Positions 58,131-64,000 of a stretch of 64,000 bases of DNA are shown here, piece after piece. A program made the position numbers and the translations under genes. Where the stretch lies: contig NC_133650.1 of the NCBI RefSeq assembly GCF_009905375.1, forward strand, positions 171,696,518-171,760,517, written 5' to 3'. Numbering within the stretch: position 1 is the first letter of the stretch; each line of letters opens with the position of its first letter. Source of the stretch: Apium graveolens. Its lineage: Eukaryota > Streptophyta > Magnoliopsida > Apiales > Apiaceae. Under the pieces are notes generated by a model, which ran no database searches, was not told where the DNA came from, and worked only from the letters and a program-made list of their open reading frames with translations.

Positions 58131-59441
58131 AGTGTATATTTCCACATTTTGAAAACACGGAGCATCGATGTTAAGCTTATTGCCCCTATAGGGCTGTGGA
58201 CATCATGGATGGATCTCATTAAGGCCCATATTCAAACTGGTTGGCTACCAAATGATATGCATGAAGCACAAAAATTGGTTGTTCGAGCACTGAGATATTC
58301 CTTGATCGATGGGATTTTGTACAAAAGATCTTATGTGGTTCCTTACTTAAGATGTCTTAGACCTGATGAGGCACGTTTGGCTCTTAAAGAAGTACACGAA
58401 GGTATCTATGGGAAACACTTGGGGGGCAGAGCACTGGCTCATAAGATAACCCGTTTAGGCTTTTATTGGCAAGAAATGATGGTCGATGCCAAAGACTATG
58501 TGAAGAAGTGTGAACATTGTCAGAAGCATGCACCAGTTGTTCGACAACCACCTGAGATGCTGACTTCCATCAATTCTCCCATCCCTTTTGCTATAGAGGG
58601 AATGGATATACTTGGGCCTTTTCCCATGGCCACGGCTCAAAGGAAGTTCCTGATTGTAGCCATAGATTATTTCACTAAGTGGATTGAAGCCAAGCCTTTG
58701 GCCAAGATCACAACTAAGCAGGTTGCACAATTCCTGTGGGAAAATATCATGTGCGGGTATGGAATTCCCCGTATCCTAGTTACCGATAATGGAACACAGT
58801 TAAATAATGAGGAGTTTAGGAAGTATTGCGAGGAGAATGAGATTGAGTTGTGGTTTACCTTCATAGCTCATTCGCAAGCCAATGGGAAAGCGGAAGTGGC
58901 AAATCGTATAATTCTAGATGGTCTGAAGCAGAGGATCGAAAAATCCAGGAATAATTGGGTGGATGAAATACTCCCAATACTTTGGGCTTATCGGACTACT
59001 TGTAGAGTCACTACTGGAGCAACTCCTTTCATGTTAGCATGTGGGGAAGAAGCGGTTGTTCATGTGGAAATATCACACTCGTCTCCCAGGATCTAAGAAT
59101 ACAACACTAAAGAAAATCAGGAAGGACAAAGGCTAGCCCTGGATCTAATTATTGAGAAACGGGATGAGACACATGCCAAGATAGTGGAATATTATAAAAG
59201 GCTTCTTTTTACTATAACTTAAGGGTAAAATAAAGGTTTTTTCAAGCAAGGAGACTTGGTTCTGAGGAAGGTGGAAGTTTCCCGCGTTGGACAGAAGGGA
59301 AAACTCACCCCAAATTGGGAGGGGCCGTACAAGATCAAAAGTGTTCAAGGAAGAGGATCCTATAAGCTGGAGACTATGGATGGTTTTGAAGTCCCCAGAA
59401 CCTGGCATGCACAAAACCTGAAAATTTACTATGTGTAAGAT
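58131..59441 (+). pseudogene. Tat integrase
   Basis: The frame 57810-59096 runs through the zinc finger (HEGIYGKHLGGRALAHK and KKCEHCQKHA, about 58395-58530) and the core: GMDILGPFP, LVTDNGTQLNNEEF and SQANGKAEVANRIILDG, so Asp, Asp and Glu are all present. A TAA at 59094-59096 and a frameshift near 59215 precede the C-terminal domain (PNWEGPYKIKSVQGRGSYKL), which ends at a stop at 59436-59438. It has no chromodomain, in line with Tat. Confidence 0.9.
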
Positions 59442-59789
59442 GGATGAACACGATTCTCACTTGTCAAAATGACAAGTAGGTTGAAAAGCACCTTGACGCT
59501 TTGCTTGCTTAGGATTTCATGTTTTAGTTTTATAAGAATACTCTTCAAGTTTGAGGTTTATTAAGACTTGTGTAAGAGATGAGTCCCAAAAGTTTATGAA
59601 ATTTATAAAGTTTCCGAAATATGGTTAAAATCCCTATGACACGACAAATGAACTAAATGCATGAATTCCAATAAAAGCATAAAGTTTGATAAATAAATCA
59701 AGTTCAAATAAGAGATACAAAGTTCGATAAACTAAGATAGTCTCAAGGATAAAATAAAGATAAATAAGCCACGCAGGGCTAGTAAAACT

Positions 59790-61702
59790 CTAAGGAGCGG
59801 AGGTGCCCTCGACATCCATGTCATCATCCCCTCCACTCTCGCTGGATGTCTCATCAGTCCCGGTCTTGGAGGAAGAAGAGTTGTGATCATCTGCTGAAGG
59901 CCTAGAAGATGACTTGGGAGGAGGAAGAACGGGTCCTGAGGGATACGATCCGAGACAACTACACGAGTGTGAAACCTATGTAGTAGAGACTCATCATCAG
60001 GGCACACATAATCCGCCAGGTTAATATCGGGACAAGCCTCGTTCACGGTCCTAAGGGTCGTGTCCCATCCAGTCCTGAAAAAACCAAGGAACATCGTGTT
60101 GTCCCTCATCCTCATGGACTGAGTAAACTCTTTCGAGTCCAGATAAGAATCAATCGCTCTGTCCTTCTCGGCCCTTAGAACGACCAACTCAGCATTTTCC
60201 TCTCCTAGCTCCTCCTCCTTGCGCTTCATCATTCTCTCTAGAGAAGCGTACTTTCTCTGTTGCCTCCTGAGGGCGTTATCAGCATTATCTGAAGCCTTCT
60301 TCCACGACTCGGCTTGCCTCACAGCCGCTTGGAAATAAGAATTAGACTGAAATAAAATAATAAAAAAATGTAGGGAAAGAGAATGCCACAAGTATATGAG
60401 AAAAAGGATTTTAAGAAAAAATCATACCGAGGCTAAAGACTGAGCACCCATGAGCTTTATCCTCTCCAAATCTGGACCAGTCACGATATCAGTGAAGTCC
60501 TTAGGGGTCACACCATGATAGGACCAATCCCAGGCATGTTTCGTGGATCCAACCATGGTGTTCCCTCGATGAAATACCCAAAGAGGCTGGAAAGCACCAG
60601 TGGAGACAGAAGCGGGGGCAACAGCAGAAGTAGGAGCGGTTGGGACTTCAGTTCCCCCTGAGGAAGCCTCCACCATAGGCTCCTTGTGTTCCTCAAGAAG
60701 CTAGGCTCCAAAGCCTTCCCCCGAGTATCCAACCTTGCGAGCCGGGCCTTTTTCATCCTCGCTGTCTCTTTAACGACAGGCAGGTTATCTGCATTGATTT
60801 CTTTAGCGGCTATAAAAACCAAAGAGAAACAAAAATAAGTGGTTTCAATAATGCATGAAAGAAAGTAAAAACAAGAAGGGAAGAAAAATACACTGTGCAT
60901 TAATTGAGGAAAGCCCTACATGGATCAGGGAAAACTCCACTAATAAAGTCCAGCTGGGGGTGGCACCTTCATCCGGGGTGAGCTCATTATAAATAATAGT
61001 CTCTTCGGGGGTTAGGTGAATGGATTTAAGGCTACCATCGCTGACCTTCCCGAAGGAGGATCTGAAGAGGGTGCCCCAGTCTTTATTCTCCCCCCTAAGC
61101 CCGACAAAACTACTCATCCAGTGTTGGTTATTGTTAGGGATCGAAGCACTGTTAAAGATGTGTTTGCATTTGGGTCTTTGTCTAATATAGACCGAACCAC
61201 CGGTATTTTGAGAACTATTGTAACATTGAAAGATTTTCCTAAAAACAGCTACTGACAAAGGGAAACCGCTTCTGAGACACAAGACCATGAAACATAAAAA
61301 GTTTCTCCAGGCATTAGGGGGAAGCTGGCAAGGATTAATTTGTAGGTCTGCTAATAAAATGGGGATGAATTCATGAAAAGGAAATCTAAACCTAGTAGTG
61401 AGGGCATCTGCATAGATAAAAAGAGTGTCGGGCTTCCAGTGGCATGTGCGATCACCACCTTCAGCAGGAACTATCCTAAGTGGAGGACGAACGTTATAAA
61501 TTGTGTTAAGCTTATCAAAATCTATATTGTACCATTTGTTACAATAGTCGAATGAATCTAGATGTGCATTAGATGGGTATTCATCCCCCCTAGTGTTTAT
61601 CATGTCTAGTAAGGACATATAAGCAGAGCGGATTTCAATATCGTTACCTCGTTTTGAAGCAGAAGCGATCTTGGCCGCCCTCTCGGAACTCTTGTCCGCC
61701 AT
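59790..61702 (-). pseudogene. Antisense, intron-containing gene of the Tat element (Transposase_28-like protein)
   Basis: Exon 1 runs from ATG 61702 to about 60893 (270 codons, ADKSSERAAKIASASKRG start). It contains DTLFIYADALTTRFRFPFHE, LPPNAWRNFLCFMVLCLRSG and a Trp-rich end, the pattern of Pfam 'putative gypsy type transposon' proteins (Transposase_28), known as an antisense ORF in Tat elements. Introns of about 83 bp (60810-60892) and 81 bp (60347-60427) have GT...AG ends. Exon 2 (60428-60809) is Ala/Pro/Thr-rich; exon 3 begins with a coiled coil (RRQQRKYASLERMMKRKEEE). Probable 1-nt frameshifts near 60705 and 59955 break it; beyond the latter an acidic Ser/Asp tail ends at 59790. Role unknown; it is transcribed toward pol. 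Confidence 0.85.
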
Positions 61703-61868
61703 GGAGGTAAATGGTAACTTGAAACTTTGGAGGAAAGAGAAGAAGGGTTGCCAAAAAGGGATGGTTCCTACCCGGAGAAATTGTTGAAGGCTGGAGAGAG
61801 GAGGAAATCTTTGGATAGTGGAAATGAGAAATGAGAAAGTGAAGTATGGGACTTCACCTCACCCCCTC

Positions 61869-61876
61869 TTTTTATA
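61869..61876 (-). promoter_or_regulatory. TATA box of the antisense gene
   Basis: CTATAAAAAG on the minus strand, about 167 bp upstream of the ATG at 61702, directly followed by a C/T-rich stretch. It is the only good TATA motif between the ATG and the GGCCCA cluster. Confidence 0.65.
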
Positions 61877-61892
61877 GCCTCTGTTATCCAGT

Positions 61893-62362
61893 AAATGGGC
61901 CTATAAAAAGCCCATTTGGCCCAAATCTACACAATTCTAGAAGGATCTAGAGGATTTTTGAAAAAAAAAGAAATAAAAAATTGATTTTTATGGTTGCCCC
62001 AAGACTCTTGAACATTCTGGATTTTGGGCTAAGAAGCCCATGACTTGGGCCCAGTAAAATGTCCAGCCCAGTTCTTGGGCCCAACTCTGGAAGAATCTAG
62101 AGAATCCAAGTATTTTTGGGCCTAGAGAGTATAGCTAGCCTGTTTTATAGGCCCAATTGAAAAGCCCAGAACAAAAAAGGGCCTAAGAAGCCCAGTGTCA
62201 GGGCCCAAATCTAGAATTTTCAAAAGAAAATCAACAGAAGGGCCAAAATATTAAAAAGCCTACATGGAGGCAAATGAATTAAAGGATAGTCCCAAAAAAG
62301 AAGAAGGCCCAAAGAAAGGCCCAGAGTTGAGGCCCAATTATGGTAAAAGCAAAAAGGGGGCC
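61893..62362 (-). promoter_or_regulatory. Cluster of GGCCCA/TGGGCC (site II, TCP-type) motifs upstream of the antisense gene
   Basis: About eighteen AGCCCA, GGCCCA or TGGGCC/T words occur in 470 bp, including several GGGCCCA palindromes (62048, 62078, 62201, 62359). Site II elements of this type are bound by TCP factors in plant promoters of growth and ribosomal genes. The cluster starts about 20 bp upstream of the TATA box. Regulatory meaning is inference; the motif density is seen directly. Confidence 0.6.
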
Positions 62363-62379
62363 CAAGTTATAAAAATCAG

Positions 62380-62825
62380 AAGTTAATCCCGACCTAGATT
62401 CGATCAGGAATTCTGATCGAAGGTTTCTAGTCGAAAAATTCACGATCAGAAAATACAGGGCTTTTATTCGGTCAAAAGCAAATTTAACAAATCAATCATG
62501 AACGAAAATAGGTCAGGATTCCAATCGAATACTTCTGGTGGAAATAGACCACGACCAGAGCAACAAGGACCATTATTCGGTCAGAAAATCAGACTCAATT
62601 ACAATTCCCGACCGAATTTCGGTTAGGAATCCTGTTCGAACAACCGTAGGATGAAATCACCACCAGCAGAATTAAATGGGAGCTTTATTCGGTCAAAACA
62701 GGAAAAATCCTGACCGAATTTCTGTCAGGATCCTGATCGACTGTTTCTGCTCGAGATGGCTATCGACCAGGGCAAATTGGCACGTTATTCGACCAGGATC
62801 CTGGTCAAAAAACGGGTATTTTAAA
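62380..62825 (+). repeat. Diverged ~107-bp tandem repeats in the Tat 3' untranslated region
   Basis: The word TTATTCGGTC or TTATTCGACC recurs at 62464, 62573, 62685 and 62785, each time with GACCGAATT- or GATCCTGATCGA-type sequence around it. Four units, strongly diverged, period 100-112 bp. Confidence 0.72.
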
Positions 62826-63147
62826 AAAAGAAAAAGAAAAAAGAGAGAGCAGAAATTCCAGGAAAATTCAGAAAAAAAATATGGATTTTGAAGAAAATTC
62901 CTGAATAATTCTAGGAAAATGCAGAAATTCCTTGGAAATTCCTGGAAATTAAGGAAAAATACCAGAGAATTCCTAAATAATAGGAATAAAGCAAAAGAAG
63001 AGTAATAGTGAGCTTCTAAAATATCCCCGAAGCCACGTACAAGGCAAATCGTTATAAATGTGTAGGTCGCTCCGCACTTTACGCAAAAACGATACCCTGT
63101 AAGGGAACAAACAAACTTAACTTTTGCGAAATCTTTAACGGTTTCCC
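62826..63147 (+). other. Tat 3' untranslated region, purine-rich, nothing else recognised
   Basis: Begins with an A/G-rich run (62820-62880) and AATTCCTGGAAATT-like words; no ORF beyond chance. Confidence 0.5.
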
Positions 63148-63163
63148 AGAAGTTGGGGGCAAA
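63148..63163 (+). other. Polypurine tract of the Tat element
   Basis: AGAAGTTGGGGGCAAA ends directly at the 3' LTR start (TGTTAG at 63164). Confidence 0.88.
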
Positions 63164-63683
63164 TGTTAGGGGGTAAAATAAACCCTGATTGCGTAATTAA
63201 TATCACATTAATTATACCAGAATTGGTTTGACAGTTAAACCCATTAGAATAGGCCCATAACCCTGAATATTAATTAATTTAATTAATTTCTTAATTAATT
63301 AATAAGGGATAAATAAGCTGATGATGAAGTCCAAATATGGACACAATTCCTTAGCGATTGGCCTCCCAGAGATCTTATAGGATAAAGAATCAGTCTCCTA
63401 CTTCCTAGGACTCCAAAGACCATTCTAATTCAGAGACTTGTCCACCAAGTCTCCCAACTCTAGTCCAATTCAAGAACTCCCAACACCTATATAAGGGGTC
63501 TCACCCCCACCAAATTAGAACTACGTTTTTTGACTTGATCCTTGGCAATTAGCAAGGTACGTAGGCATCTTGTTAAGGTAGATCGAGTCACGAGACACAA
63601 GAGCAGTCAAATCGAGCCTCGAAACTCACGAACCCTAATAATAAATACAGCAATTAATATACCCTAGTTTCCAATCCATAACA
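63164..63683 (+). repeat. Tat element 3' LTR
   Basis: 520 bp, TGTTAGGGGG to ATCCATAACA, with TATATAAG at 63488-63495. It has an extra ~10 bp in an AATTAATT run compared with the 5' copy. Confidence 0.95.
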
Positions 63684-63688
63684 CAAAT

Positions 63689-64000
63689 GATCCTACCCAA
63701 AACAATATTCAGTTTTATTCTAATTCCAATATTGATTTGTGCAAAGTTCCAGAAGGAAGCGATAAAAAATATGGAGTATGAAACTTCTCTTTTAAAAATG
63801 AGAATGTCAAGAGATTAATTTTTGCATATTGATCGTTAGCTAAGTATATACCATTACTTCTATTTCATATTCGCATTTTCAGAACATATATCTATTATGT
63901 AATGATTAGGCATCGAGGCCCTAAGATATCTTTTCAGAATAGAGCAATTATTGAAGTGGAGTTCATTCAAGGTGATGAGCGAAGTGATGCTGAATACATA
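63689..64000 (+). other. Old gypsy remnant, right piece, truncated by the window end
   Basis: Continues 43565-43849 after the CAAAT duplication. The last ~60 bp (GAAGTGGAGTTCATTCAAGG ...) look weakly coding but no domain is recognised. Confidence 0.4.

Larger units (their letters stand above)
43855..63683 (+). mobile_element. Tat-lineage Ty3/gypsy retrotransposon (complete, nested by another element)
   Basis: LTRs 43855-44364 and 63164-63683 are flanked by the 5-bp duplication CAAAT (43850-43854 and 63684-63688). Order: primer site, gag, protease, RT, RNase H, a second archaeal-type RNase H, integrase, then an antisense gene, tandem repeats and polypurine tract. The second RNase H and the antisense ORF are hallmarks of the Tat lineage. 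The LTRs differ at roughly 35-40 positions by eye plus one ~10-bp indel. The core of about 10.1 kb carries only a handful of stops and frameshifts. A 9.75-kb element occupies 44989-54743. Confidence 0.95.

Noticed and set aside
59732..60391. 219-codon antisense ORF as a separate gene
   Set aside because: Its start codon lies in an intron-like AT-rich tract. From 60346 it is the third exon of the gene starting at 61702, and its last ~70 codons are in the wrong frame after a likely shift.

Overview
This is nuclear DNA of a flowering plant, most likely a eudicot. It is AT-rich and built almost entirely of nested transposable elements. I see no conventional host gene, tRNA, rRNA or CRISPR array. 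The plant assignment rests on the element types: Ty3/gypsy elements with kilobase-long LTRs and initiator-tRNA-Met primer sites, a Tat-lineage element with a second RNase H and an antisense gene, a sirevirus-like Ty1/copia element, a CACTA transposon carrying a piece of a plant P-loop kinase gene, and a hAT MITE.

Region 1 (1-23155) is stacked chromovirus-type gypsy DNA. Element A lies on the minus strand (partial 3' LTR 1-189, internal 190-5857 plus 18517-18537, 5' LTR 18538-22118). It is split just inside its primer site by element B on the plus strand (5863-18511), which is flanked by a perfect 5-bp duplication, TATAA. Element A itself sits in another LTR of the same broad family (22119-22639), which abuts an older reverse-oriented LTR fragment (22640-23155). 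Both gag-pol regions are wrecked, with catalytic residues lost. The 3' LTR of B holds three rearrangements absent from its 5' LTR: a 191-bp inverted duplication, a 33-bp microinversion, and a ~0.58-kb deletion sealed by templated filler.

Region 2 (about 23183-36080) is a minus-strand Ty1/copia element, probably a sirevirus. It has a 5' LTR, primer site, gag, protease, integrase, RT-RNase H, a 3' noncoding stretch and an extra ORF with its own TATA box; its 3' LTR is missing. Its integrase was split by a 4.13-kb CACTA transposon (27082-31212, target duplication CTC). That transposon carries an exon of a zeta-toxin-like P-loop NTPase gene and other exon-like pieces. Its gag was split by a solo LTR (33960-35423).

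Region 3 (36081-43849) starts with the tail of a decayed Tat-type gypsy element and its 66-bp tandem repeats. A stretch with nothing recognised follows, then a hAT MITE (38880-39444, duplication GTTGCAGC) and a 3.8-kb solo LTR (39742-43559, duplication TTAAC), both lying in an old gypsy remnant.

Region 4 (43855-63683) is the best preserved unit: a complete Tat-lineage Ty3/gypsy element flanked by CAAAT. It has intact RT (YVDD) and integrase (D, D, E) motifs and only scattered stops and frameshifts. An antisense, intron-containing gene follows pol; its TATA box sits below a dense cluster of GGCCCA/TGGGCC motifs. A 9.75-kb non-autonomous LTR element (44989-54743) interrupts gag, and a deletion at its left edge removed the start of its 5' LTR and the middle of gag.

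Sequence duplicated on both sides of each insertion gives a relative order of events. Most genes here are decayed pol polyproteins that would copy and insert their own elements. The candidates for something less ordinary are the antisense gene and its promoter, the extra ORF behind the copia pol, the hairpin in the LTR of B, and the gene fragments in the CACTA element.
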